Below, piece after piece: positions 19,901 through 24,227 of a stretch of DNA of 64,000 nucleotides; positions within the stretch are counted from its first letter, which is position 1; each line of letters begins with the position of its first letter. A model generated the notes under the pieces. The model saw only the letters and a list, made by a program, of their open reading frames with translations. It did not search any database and was not told the DNA's origin. The stretch covers positions 932,472 through 996,471 of the forward strand of contig CAJNDS010001112.1 of the NCBI GenBank assembly GCA_905221605.1, written 5' to 3'. Source of the DNA: Symbiodinium natans (taxonomy: Eukaryota; Sar; Dinophyceae; Suessiales; Symbiodiniaceae). Made by a program: the position numbers and the translations under genes.

Positions 19901-22302
19901 AGTGGCATCGCTGTCATTGAAAGATGCGTTTTCGGGGAGTGGAATGCTCTCCTGCAGGGACAGATGTGCGCATCATTGCACATGCATGTTACATGTTGCA
20001 CTGGATGCAGCTAACACGTGGGCTTGTCAAAATCGGAGTCCTTGCTTGGGGATCCGTGTCAGACGGTCAAACAGATGTTCTAAGGGGACCCTGTGTCAAA
20101 GCCCTATGTCAGAACCCCCACATGATATCTGAGAATTCCATGCCAGGGCACGACGAACGCAGAGCCATTGCCTTAGCAACTTCTGATTCCGCTAGACTGT
20201 GGCCGCGGCATGTGTTTTGCGCAGCGATGGGATTGCAATTCCACGCACACCCTAGAGAGGCAGCCGTGCGGTGGCTGCAGCATGTACAAGCAAAACCTGT
20301 TGCATGCTTCAAAGTGCGCACACAAAAGAAAGAATTATGCCATGATCAGCTCAAGATGCTAGTAGTCACGTCGTCCGAGGCATTCTCCCTCGTCCTTCGG
20401 CTGAACTGCTTCGTCCACAAGCGTGTGTGAACTGGGGTTGTGTTTTTGCTTGTGCCAACGAGCCGTCAGTCAGACAAGAGAGTCCTATGCAAGCTATGTC
20501 GGCTTCCTGCGCTGCAGCCCCGGTAGTTATGATTGGTTTCGGGAGCCTCATGGGCCTTTCAGACCTTGTGGGCGACCAGCTACAGTCCCCACAACTTCAT
20601 CAGCCGGGGATGTTACTTTCTGCCACTTTAAAAAAATTGAATCTTGGCCAAGGCTCCACTCTGACAGGTTCGAGTCCATTCCATCAATCTCGACCGACAC
20701 ATTGACCTTGCCAAGGCCACCCCGTGTCAACATGCGAAACAGCATATCGTTACCAGCTGAGGATGGAACATCTCGGACATCGCTGTCATTGGCAGACGCG
20801 TTTCCTGCGACTGCCACATGCTCCTGCAGGGTCACACACGGTCGCCAGTGCTACCCCAAACCACCTGGTCCTCATCGGCTTTTTTGCCCAAACTTCAAGT
20901 CTTAAGTGGGACGCTCAGAAGTTATGGCAGATAAGTACAGGCGCTCGGGAAACTCATTTTTTGGCTTACTTTTTCAGGACCACCCTGCCCTGCTCGTTGC
21001 CTGCCAGATGACCGAGGAGCCGTTGCCTTGCTTACCACCAACTTCGGCTGCCAGGACGAATCATGACGAGACACCGATGCAAGGCAAGGACTTCGTTCAA
21101 GCAAACATGGTCTACCGTTCTACCGAGCCCTGCAACCCGAAACACTGTATCTCATGCGTCAAACTTGCCATAGCCCAAGCTGCTGGTGTTCACTTCCGTT
21201 GAAGCGTTCTCCTCCGTCCTGTGGTGTTATGCTCTCACACGAACCGTTGAACCATGTCTCCAATACGCCCAAGCTATGCTCAAGGAGTCTTGAATGATTC
21301 ATTGAAGGATGCGCTGAATGGTCTTTCCAGAGGAGCGTGAACTGGCTGGTCTTCAAGACATGCAGGCTACAGTGGGAAGACCCGTAACTGCACTGAACAA
21401 AAATAATCTCAGATCACCAGCATTTACAGACAAGGTTCCAGTCTGAAAAGTTCCAGCCCACGTCATCAATCTCAGCGGACTCGTTGGCGTCTTCCAGAAC
21501 ATCTTCGGAAACGTTCTCATGCCAGGGCAGGGCGAACGCAGAGCCATTGCCTTAGCTACTTCTGATTCCGCTAGACTGCAGCCGCGGCAGGTGCTTTGTG
21601 CAGTCATGGGATTACAAATCCACGCACACCCTAGAGAGGCAGCCGTGCGGTGGCTGCAGCATGTACAAGCACGACCTGTTGCTTGCTTCAAAGTGTGAAC
21701 ACAAAAGAAAGAATTATGCCATGATCAGCTCAAGATGCTAGTGGTCACGTCGTCCGAGACATTCTCCCTCGTCCTTCGGCTTCGGCTGAACTGCTTCGTC
21801 CGCAAGTGTGTGTGTGTGTGTGAACTAAACTACGGCTGGTGAGAAGCCGGGGTTGCATTTTGCTTGCGCCAAGGAGTCGCAATCAGCCAAGAGTGTCCTA
21901 TGCAAGCTATGTTGGCTTTTAATGCTGCAGCCCCTGTCGTTACGATTGGTTTCGGAGCCTCATGGGGGTCGTTCAGCCTTTCTGGGCTACCAGCTACAGT
22001 CCCACAACTGCATCAACCGGCTGTTACTCCACCTCCAAAAATGAACCTTGGCCAAGGCTCCAAGAAAGGTTCGTGTCCATTCCATCAAGCTCGACTGACA
22101 CATTGACCTTGCTAGGGTTCAGGGTTTAGGGTTTAGGGTTTAGAGGGTAGAGGGTAGAGGGTTTAGGGTTTAGGGTTTAGGGTTTAGGGTTTAGGGTTTA
22201 GTAAGGCAACCCCGTGTCAAGCAACGTGCAAAATAGCCTATCGCTGCCAGCTGAGGAGGGGACGTCACTGTCATTCGCAGATGCATTTTCCGAGAATGCG
22301 TC
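383..22302 (-). CDS. Type-B 45-nt micro-exons (17 copies)
   Basis: Copies at 383-427, 1593-1640, 2529-2573, 3369-3416, 4191-4238, 5028-5072, 6471-6515, 8504-8548, 10691-10735, 14475-14519, 15837-15881, 16932-16976, 18063-18107, about 18959-19001, 19907-19951, 20779-20823 and 22264-22302. Most are exactly 45 nt and encode 15 residues ending N-x-S-x-N-D-S-D, such as EDMRLAGNASVNNSD and ESIPLPDNSSFNDSD. Every copy follows an AG (usually CTGCAG or GGCAG), and the base pair after the last Asp codon is GT or GC in every copy, as expected for dinoflagellate donors. Exons start and end in phase 0. The copy near 18959 has lost the 45-nt length and is out of frame, so it is probably dead; three copies are 48 nt and one is 39 nt. 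Confidence 0.6.
525..21560 (-). CDS. Type-C sequon segments
   Basis: Short segments with a Gly-Asn-Gly-Ser/Thr core near 540, 1850, 2720, 3600, 4455, 7170, 9875, 14850, 16275, 17180, 18335, 19207, 20167, 21020 and 21545. The best defined is 16261-16290: TAAG|, then QGNGSVIIWQ, then GC donor (30 nt, phase 0). Near 1850 the core is QGNGTWMRPAPW. A degenerate copy near 10935 has SHGSVII, with the Asn changed. Ends of most copies are uncertain. Confidence 0.4.
1165..4700 (-). CDS. Type-E sequon segments, low end of array
   Basis: Five segments near 1165-1190, 2045-2095, 2945-2965, 3780-3830 and 4650-4700 encode PNNSFSRLGFLL or PNSSL after an AG. The sequon (NNS or NSS) is kept. They occupy the D position of the 0.85-kb units between 1.1 and 5.0 kb and read in phase 0. 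Borders are approximate. Confidence 0.35.
1410..1531 (-). CDS. Sequon exon A2
   Basis: A 122-nt exon between CTCAG and the GA donor of TG|GAGCC. The peptide starts GWNETDLPRNSSDMWEAS and ends DANESVELDGNIS, with five sequons (NET, NSS, NSS, NES, NIS). It is one of five close copies (A2-A6) spaced about 0.82-0.91 kb apart, which look like recent tandem duplications of a whole four- or five-exon unit. Confidence 0.55.
2316..2437 (-). CDS. Sequon exon A3
   Basis: Same length and frame as A2. The acceptor here is TTAG. The second sequon reads NRS instead of NSS, still a valid sequon, and the end reads GNISYW, where other copies have GNISDW. The copy is intact. Confidence 0.55.
3160..3281 (-). 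CDS. Sequon exon A4
   Basis: A 122-nt copy with TCAG acceptor and TG|GA donor. Nearly identical to A2 at the DNA level; five sequons kept. It belongs to the 1.4-5.0 kb tandem block. Confidence 0.55.
3975..4096 (-). CDS. Sequon exon A5
   Basis: A 122-nt copy ending GNFS rather than GNIS, so the sequon is kept while the middle residue changes. The DNA around it (3.78-4.10 kb) is almost identical to 4.65-4.96 kb, indicating a very recent duplication of the unit carrying A5 and A6. Confidence 0.55.
4842..4963 (-). CDS. Sequon exon A6
   Basis: A 122-nt copy whose frame stays open into the upstream flank. Acceptor GGCAG, donor TG|GAGCC. Sequons NET, NSS, NSS, NES and NFS. The upstream B exon (5028-5072) follows directly in minus-strand order. 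Confidence 0.55.
5285..5312. mobile_element. FB3 half-element
   Basis: GTTCCCCCTTATACTAAC follows directly on TTTAGGG repeats; the matching right arm is not seen nearby. A second lone arm lies at 47190-47223 (GGGCTGTTAGTATAAGGGG). Confidence 0.4.
5592..21773 (-). CDS. Type-D 22-nt micro-exons (12 copies)
   Basis: Copies at 5592-5613, 7868-7889, 9235-9256, 10208-10229, 14961-14982, 16480-16501, 17668-17689, 18510-18531, 19354-19375, 20373-20394, 21197-21218 and 21752-21773. Each is G plus seven codons, such as G-ATG-GAG-GAG-AAT-GCA-TCA-CAA, bounded by AG on the left and GT, GC or GA on the right. The G completes the TG or AG left by exon A, giving Trp or Arg; codons 4-6 spell N-A-S, N-E-S or N-V-S. 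The length and sequon are constant although the flanks differ. These exons are too short for standard ORF searches. Confidence 0.55.
5694..5783. mobile_element. FB6 element
   Basis: TACTCCCCTTAGAACCTTA, CCTCTTGGG, then TTCCCAAGGGGGATAT. It matches the intron at 11788-11918 in arrangement. Confidence 0.45.
5824..5947. mobile_element. FB5 fold-back element
   Basis: ACTTGGAGGTTCATGGGTAC and its complement enclose CTACTTATAAG-type arms. Other copies: 7300-7416 (set inside a TTTAGGG tract), 17479-17588, 45352-45395 (short) and 59972-60113. Confidence 0.5.
6021..6132. mobile_element. FB1 fold-back element
   Basis: Inverted ends GAGAGCCCAA/CTCTTTGG with inner CTTAATTAAGG and a central GGATCC. Somewhat diverged from other FB1 copies. 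Lies just below exon A7. Confidence 0.5.
6207..6325 (-). CDS. Sequon exon A7
   Basis: A diverged copy (119 nt) reading DWNVTELPYNGSLHWEAS then NASEHREDPAESIELDGNLS. Four sequons are kept although many other residues differ. One former sequon is lost (AESI where others have NESV). It ends AG|GA, giving Arg instead of Trp once joined to the G of exon D. Confidence 0.5.
7207..7298 (+). repeat. Telomere-type tract (TTTAGGG)n
   Basis: About 13 units including the variant GCTTAGG; it runs into an FB5 element. Other tracts in the first 12 kb: 1074-1118, 5351-5382, 5520-5564 (CCCTAAA sense), 7914-7962 and 9722-9796. Confidence 0.85.
7684..7793. mobile_element. FB1 element with 8-bp duplication
   Basis: A 110-bp near-perfect hairpin, CCCAAAGAGCCC...GGGCTCTTTGGG, with central AGGATCCT. 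It is flanked by the perfect direct repeat GAGAATCA (7676-7683 and 7794-7801). It has no coding capacity, as in MITE-like non-autonomous DNA elements. Confidence 0.65.
8084..8197. mobile_element. FB4 element
   Basis: Ends GGTAGCCCAGCAACC and GGTACCACTGGGCTACC; inner AAGGGCACCCTTTTTTGGGG and GAAGGGAAACTTGAACC. This is the most complete FB4 copy and serves as reference. It abuts exon A8. Confidence 0.55.
8214..8329 (-). CDS. Sequon exon A8
   Basis: A diverged copy (116 nt): AWNDTDLGNSSFIWEA, then LENESADDGNAS. Four sequons. Its donor (AG|GAAGC) lies about 16 bases from an FB4 fold-back element (8084-8197), so nearly the whole start of the downstream intron is that element. Confidence 0.5.
9521..9624 (-). 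CDS. Sequon exon A9
   Basis: A shortened copy (104 nt): WNATGIGYNSSAVWDVS, NSSDETLEDVNVT. Four sequons. The final one is NVT where other copies have NES or NLS, a Ser-to-Thr change that keeps the glycosylation signal. The acceptor is CACAG|GATGAG. Confidence 0.5.
10467..10597 (-). CDS. Sequon exon A10
   Basis: A 131-nt copy with sequons NKT, NMS, NAS, NTS and NLS. Acceptor GTCAG|GCC, donor TG|GAAGC. It is the first A exon after (minus-strand sense) the embedded hydrolase gene. Confidence 0.5.
10979..11087. mobile_element. FB2 fold-back element
   Basis: Ends TCTTCCAAAACCCC and GGGGTTTTGGAAGA with inner CTTAATTAAGGA; no ORF. Downstream of hydrolase exon 4. Confidence 0.55.
11265..11787 (-). 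CDS. Alpha/beta hydrolase, exon 4
   Basis: Starts at 11787 after TACAG and reads FWVDYASSYDRLALLAFDGS, the helix and strand that follow the nucleophile elbow in this fold. It continues ILTISL-free hydrophobic sequence (FVTPFWTLFSGLLRLTLALA) typical of a lid region and EYPAP-like text (AEFDYPAPALLQLAEPYFW). The frame is open to 11265, but the last part (after about 11400) may be intron. The catalytic Asp and His were not assigned. Confidence 0.45.
11788..11918 (-). mobile_element. FB6 intron in hydrolase gene
   Basis: A 131-bp intron with GT-AG ends. It is bounded by the direct repeat GGTTC (11915-11919 and 11784-11788) and has inverted ends TACATCCCCCTTGGG and TACTCCCCTTAG. A related copy lies at 5694-5783. 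Removal joins TGCCG to GTTCTGG and keeps the frame. The middle is A/T-rich. Confidence 0.6.
11919..12013 (-). CDS. Alpha/beta hydrolase, exon 3 (GHSRG)
   Basis: After CCAG, reads DVVDSELAKHAGSDSWLVVV, then GGHSRGHLSSC. GHSRG is the nucleophile elbow G-x-S-x-G, so Ser is the predicted catalytic nucleophile. The exon ends in phase 2 at a GT donor (11918). Confidence 0.55.
12132..12242. mobile_element. FB1 element in hydrolase intron
   Basis: Ends CCCCAGAGAGCCC and GGGCTCTTTGGG with the usual ATATGATTTAAGG core. Lies between hydrolase exons 2 and 3. Confidence 0.5.
12250..12377 (-). CDS. Alpha/beta hydrolase, exon 2
   Basis: Begins after AG at 12378 and reads ALAQSTRVCIYDPVGTGFSG, then GQDPNFRSDAAAMKDASAVL. 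The strand followed by Y-D-x-x-G-x-G-x-S matches the loop after beta 4 of alpha/beta hydrolases. Joined to exon 1 it restores YFVQEALAQS without a break. Its 3' end is not resolved; an FB1 element (12132-12242) follows at once. Confidence 0.5.
12378..12802 (-). repeat. Telomeric-repeat intron
   Basis: A 425-bp intron made almost wholly of TTTAGGG-type repeats (plus strand), with two short CCACCCG-containing interruptions. Its ends lie in a 15-bp direct repeat (14 identical) at 12376-12390 and 12801-12815, GCCTCTTGGAC with G or A then AAG. On the minus strand both copies contain AG|GC, giving a GC donor and an AG acceptor. Removal restores the hydrolase frame. Confidence 0.6.
12803..13414 (-). 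CDS. Membrane alpha/beta hydrolase, exon 1
   Basis: Start chosen at the ATG at 13414, which follows CTGTAG and opens MGVGSRIMRWTMDWRAQALT. It is followed by hydrophobic spans (ALTLLALCCLMLLL; LVGLPCLVFISYLVFGIAQG; MFFMVAAVVIRIC; CAVILTISLLAQSVGMLVFL), so several N-terminal transmembrane helices. The exon ends with the first beta strand of an alpha/beta hydrolase (NNSLVVLEPGYLASPGTLYF, then VQE) and a GC donor at 12802. The substrate is unknown. An open frame continues upstream to 13549, so a longer start is possible. Confidence 0.55.
13564..13788 (-). CDS. Possible exon upstream of hydrolase
   Basis: An open minus-strand frame (EVKWRALLEDFGCLRGREQQ, then HRGLIRSCFLPGG) between the hydrolase start and the G-run fold-back. 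No family recognised; it could be a 5' exon of the hydrolase gene or chance. Confidence 0.2.
   Translation of the reverse strand: MDASEACSPSRISRIICVSEVKWRALLEDFGCLRGREQQHRGLIRSCFLPGGFRTCTNSSVPSTSGDRHALETL
13847..13992. mobile_element. Fold-back with G18 run
   Basis: Inverted ends ATTGCTTAAGAACTCCCCC and its complement enclose T-rich sequence and a run of about 18 G. A half-copy (TTTGCTTAAGAAACCCC) occurs near 8889. Confidence 0.45.
14090..14243. mobile_element. FB2 element, partly duplicated
   Basis: Ends GATCTTCCAAGACCCC and GGGGCTTTGGAAGATC. The inner arm GGGAATATxCCCTAACTCA is present twice. Confidence 0.5.
14269..14387 (-). CDS. Sequon exon A11
   Basis: A 119-nt copy: ALKHTEVAYNASDENVS, then DANESVEPADVGWNLS. 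The usual first sequon is lost (KHT). The base pair after the last sequon is not GA here (NLSNW), but the TG|GA donor two codons later is intact; this helps place the true donor. It is the last A exon before the hydrolase gene. Confidence 0.5.
15227..15471 (-). CDS. Sequon exon A12, split
   Basis: Two halves: YNTSVAHEAGNASEEQ (about 15394-15471) and DDVNESVDLDGMDTNLS (15227-15289). Between them lies about 100 bp (15290-15393) bounded by the inverted pair CTTACTT/AAGTAAG and rich in A and T. Uninterrupted copies show this is an insertion within the exon. Whether it is spliced cannot be settled from sequence alone. Confidence 0.45.
15482..15651. mobile_element. FB1-like element, core duplicated
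   Basis: Ends CCCAAAGACTCC and GGAGTCCTTTGGG. The core TAGTAGGATCCCTAATATGA occurs twice, making this copy 170 bp instead of about 110. Confidence 0.5.
15925..15979 (+). repeat. Telomere-type tract (CCCTAAA)n
   Basis: Eight units. CGAGCC occurs at both junctions (15920-15925 and 15980-15985), a possible target duplication, though two of its bases could belong to the repeat. Confidence 0.75.
16678..16808 (-). CDS. Sequon exon A13
   Basis: A 131-nt copy: VWRHTDVADNASVGPDDENVS (here with a VGPD insertion), DANESAELDDVGWNFS. Acceptor AATCAG|GTC, donor TG|GAACC. It shares the long form with A16. Confidence 0.5.
17941..17990 (-). CDS. Short sequon exon A14
   Basis: A short A form (50 nt) that starts later, at CAAG|GTCAAT: VNVSVELEGMDTNLS plus two bases. 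Two sequons. The same short form occurs at 20657-20706 and 22061-22107, so it is a stable subtype. The upstream DNA still reads open into exon B (SSAGVDTLFRMLTRGGLGK), so B and A may be fused here instead. Confidence 0.45.
18743..18861 (-). CDS. Sequon exon A15
   Basis: A 119-nt copy: AWKHTDVAYNASDENVS, DANESVELDDVGWNFS. Acceptor AATCAG|GCC, donor TG|GAACC. Confidence 0.5.
19591..19721 (-). CDS. Sequon exon A16
   Basis: A 131-nt copy of the long form with NAS, NVS, NES and NFS. Acceptor AATCAG|GTC, donor TG|GAACC. Very similar to A13. Confidence 0.5.
20657..20706 (-). CDS. Short sequon exon A17
   Basis: Short form: VNVSVEIDGMDSNLS plus two bases, acceptor CAAG|GTC, donor TG|GAGCC. Confidence 0.45.
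21439..21520 (-). pseudogene. Truncated sequon exon A18
   Basis: Matches the 3' part of A16 (ENVSEDVLEDANESAEIDDV, then GWNFS) but breaks at 21520. There the sequence jumps to the type-C segment normally found several hundred bases away, at a shared CAT trinucleotide. It is a recombination scar between repeats that removed the start of this exon and its acceptor. Confidence 0.5.
22061..22107 (-). CDS. Short sequon exon A19
   Basis: Short form: VNVSVELDGMDTNLS, with the usual Asp codon after the last Ser deleted (NLSW). Its acceptor side is replaced by a telomeric tract (22112-22205), so the acceptor would now be the CCCTAG of the repeat or the CAAG just inside it. Confidence 0.45.
22112..22205 (+). 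repeat. Telomere-type tract in repeated unit
   Basis: TTTAGGG with TAGAGGG variants. It splits CCTTGC from AAGGCAACCCC; the intact paralogues at 17988-18010 and 20704-20726 read CCTTGCCAAGGCCACCCC. Confidence 0.75.
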
Positions 22303-22389
22303 CTGCTGGATAAGTGTGATTCATTATACATGAACTATTTGCTACATTCTTTTCTCAACCTCCCAATGGTTTTGCCACGGTCATTTCGT

Positions 22390-22580
22390 GCCCAAATCCT
22401 CCCGAGCTGAGGGGGTGTCAGCGTCAAACGAGTTGCCGGTGTCCGCGAGTCTTTGGTTCGCGGACGCATTCGTGTCGTCCGTGATATTGGTATCTGAAGG
22501 CACCGAGCCATTCACTGTAGCCGCATGTTGCAACATGTCCATGCCATTGTCCGAGATCATGCCTATACTGAGCTTAAAAC
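22390..22580 (-). CDS. Sequon-rich exon near array start
   Basis: One open frame reads GMDMLQHAATVNGSVPSDTN, then ITDDTNASANQRLADTGNS. It holds NGS, NIT and NAS within about 25 residues. It is not a copy of A-E but fits the same glycoprotein. Borders not determined. Confidence 0.4.
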
Positions 22581-22799
22581 CCTGGCAGAAAATGCATGTT
22601 TAGCTCTTACAGGACTTGTAGTACCCCTAAACCCGAAACCCTATAAGCCCTAAAAATCAAAATGATTCTCAGGTGTCCCTAAGATGCCCCGCCAAGCCCA
22701 GGAGATGGATTCCATCAAGGTGGTTGTGGTGAGGCGCGACCTTGGCATCAGCGACAAGGTCGTCCGGCACATGTCACGCCCCCCACAATTGAGATCCTT

Positions 22800-22858
22800 C
22801 CCAAAGAGCCCAATACTGCTTAATTAAGGCTTAATTAAGCAATATTGGGCTCTCTGGG
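22800..22858. mobile_element. FB1 element, internally deleted
   Basis: Only 59 bp: CCCAAAGAGCCCAATA...TATTGGGCTCTCTGGG with the central BamHI-like core missing. Both terminal arms are intact. Confidence 0.55.
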
Positions 22859-23149
22859 TTCTTTTACATTGCTACTACGAATAAGGACAGCTACTCAACC
22901 ACAATACGAACAATGTATTTAATATGACCCTAACAATTGCTATACGATGTATGCCGCTCAAGAACATCATCGCAACACCAGGGCGCATTAAGAGTGGGAA
23001 CAGAAGAGGTGATCGGAACTTACTCAACGGAGCCCATCCCATGATCTCGTCCATCAGAGTGGTCAGTTCAAAGGGTCAGTTCTGTAAATCTGGTCCCGTT
23101 TTGGGTACCCGAAATAAGGGGGCCGCCGTATACGAGTGAAGCCGAAAGG

Positions 23150-23370
23150 GCCCTAATATTGAGAAATCACCACATAAGGTGCTGGAGAGTGGCCATGTTG
23201 ACATGGTCGAGGACAAGGTCGTAGCAGAGGTATTCTCAATTGAGCTTTGCCCACTCCAGGCATTCTGGGTGGGTGAGCTATTCGTGTCTGCTCTTGTGGC
23301 TGACACGTTGGAGGCCGATGTGGTTGCTCCCATCCCGGACCTTGCAAAACAGTGCAGTGGTGGCTGAGCT
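23150..23370 (-). CDS. Ser/Thr- and sequon-rich exon
   Basis: Minus-strand frame: GATTSASNVSATRADTNSSP, then SIENTSATTLSSTMSTWPLS. NVS, NSS and NTS sequons plus a mucin-like Ser/Thr content suit an upstream exon of the array gene. The plus strand is also open here, so strand assignment rests on the sequon pattern alone. Confidence 0.4.
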
Positions 23371-23385
23371 GAGCTGACACCACAC

Positions 23386-24067
23386 TTAGGGTTTATAGGG
23401 TTTAGGGTTTAGGGATACTGGTTGTCCGGGGAGAAGGTACCGGCAGACTTGCAGCAATCTAGCTTTTCTTTCCTCAAAAATATAGCTGCTGGCGGCAACT
23501 CTTCCAGATTCAACAACTGGGAGCCCAGGCACGGCTACCATCCATTGAGCTTGCAAGCGACGTGTAGTTCTCAAAGGGTCGATTCTACGCCTCAAGAACC
23601 TGGCCTCTGTCTGTCTCCTTACCAGACAGGCATACGGCCTGTCGTGCACTTGCCATGTCGACGTGCAAGCAAGGAGCGGCGACAGAGCCAGTGTCGTCGT
23701 CTGAGTGGCATTGTGCATGATGAGGGTGTCGTTGAAATTAATTTCCTTCGCACGATGAGTAAAGTCCCTGTACCGGCTACTGACTGCTGGAACTGCTGGA
23801 ACCAGCCTGTGCGTGCCCAAAGGACGTGGTGGAGGTGCTGTGCAACCTGACACGAGGGCTGCAGGACTTTCGCATCTGCGTCTGCTCTGGGCATGGACTA
23901 GTTTGCTGGAAAGTCGCTTGGTTGGCCAGAAGGACGTTGTGGTCTCTGTAGAACTATACAGGGTGGTTGTAGTGGAAGTCTGCTGCGCAAAGAGACTTGC
24001 CTCGCGCAAGCGGAAAAGCTCCCACAAGAGGCTACAAAGAAGCTGCGCTGACGAGTGCCAAGTATGG
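23386..24067. other. Ambiguous region, both strands open
   Basis: On the minus strand a long frame includes FNDTLIMHNATQTTTLAL, which has two sequons. On the plus strand 23.79-23.93 kb reads CPKDVVEVLCNLTRGLQDFR and looks coding. It may be the divergent start of the minus-strand glycoprotein array and of the plus-strand gene at 24-35.7 kb. An FB4 element begins at its right edge. Confidence 0.3.
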
Positions 24068-24227
24068 CTTGGTACCCCGGTAACCATATTATAATAGGGG
24101 TGCCCTTTTGGGGGTTGGCTACGATAAGGGAACCCTAAAAGAAAACCCTAAACCCTAAACCCTAAACCCTAAACCCTAAACCCTAAACCCTTGAACGAAA
24201 AAAAGGTACAGGGTACCACTGGGCCAT
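24068..24227. mobile_element. FB4 element with telomeric insert
   Basis: Ends TGGTACCCCGGTAACC and GGGTACCACTGGGCCA. CCCTAAA repeats (about 24132-24190) split GGGAACC from TTGAAC, adjacent in the reference copy. Confidence 0.55.

Larger units (their letters stand above)
1..23370 (-). other. Array of repeated sequon-rich exons
   Basis: The minus strand carries repeated short coding segments in a regular order (A, D, C, B, then the next A) separated by introns of roughly 50-400 bp. Each segment holds one or more Asn-x-Ser/Thr sequons, and between divergent copies Ser and Thr swap at the same place (for example NES at 4.9 kb against NVT at 9.5 kb), which preserves the sequon only on this strand. 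Exon A ends after two bases (TG or AG), exon D begins with G, and exons C and B start in phase 0, so the frame is continuous across a unit. About eight sequons per roughly 80 residues imply a secreted or surface glycoprotein. I do not recognise the family. The array runs off the left edge and is interrupted by the hydrolase gene at 11.2-13.5 kb, so it may be two genes. The first exon, signal peptide and membrane anchor were not identified. Confidence 0.6.
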
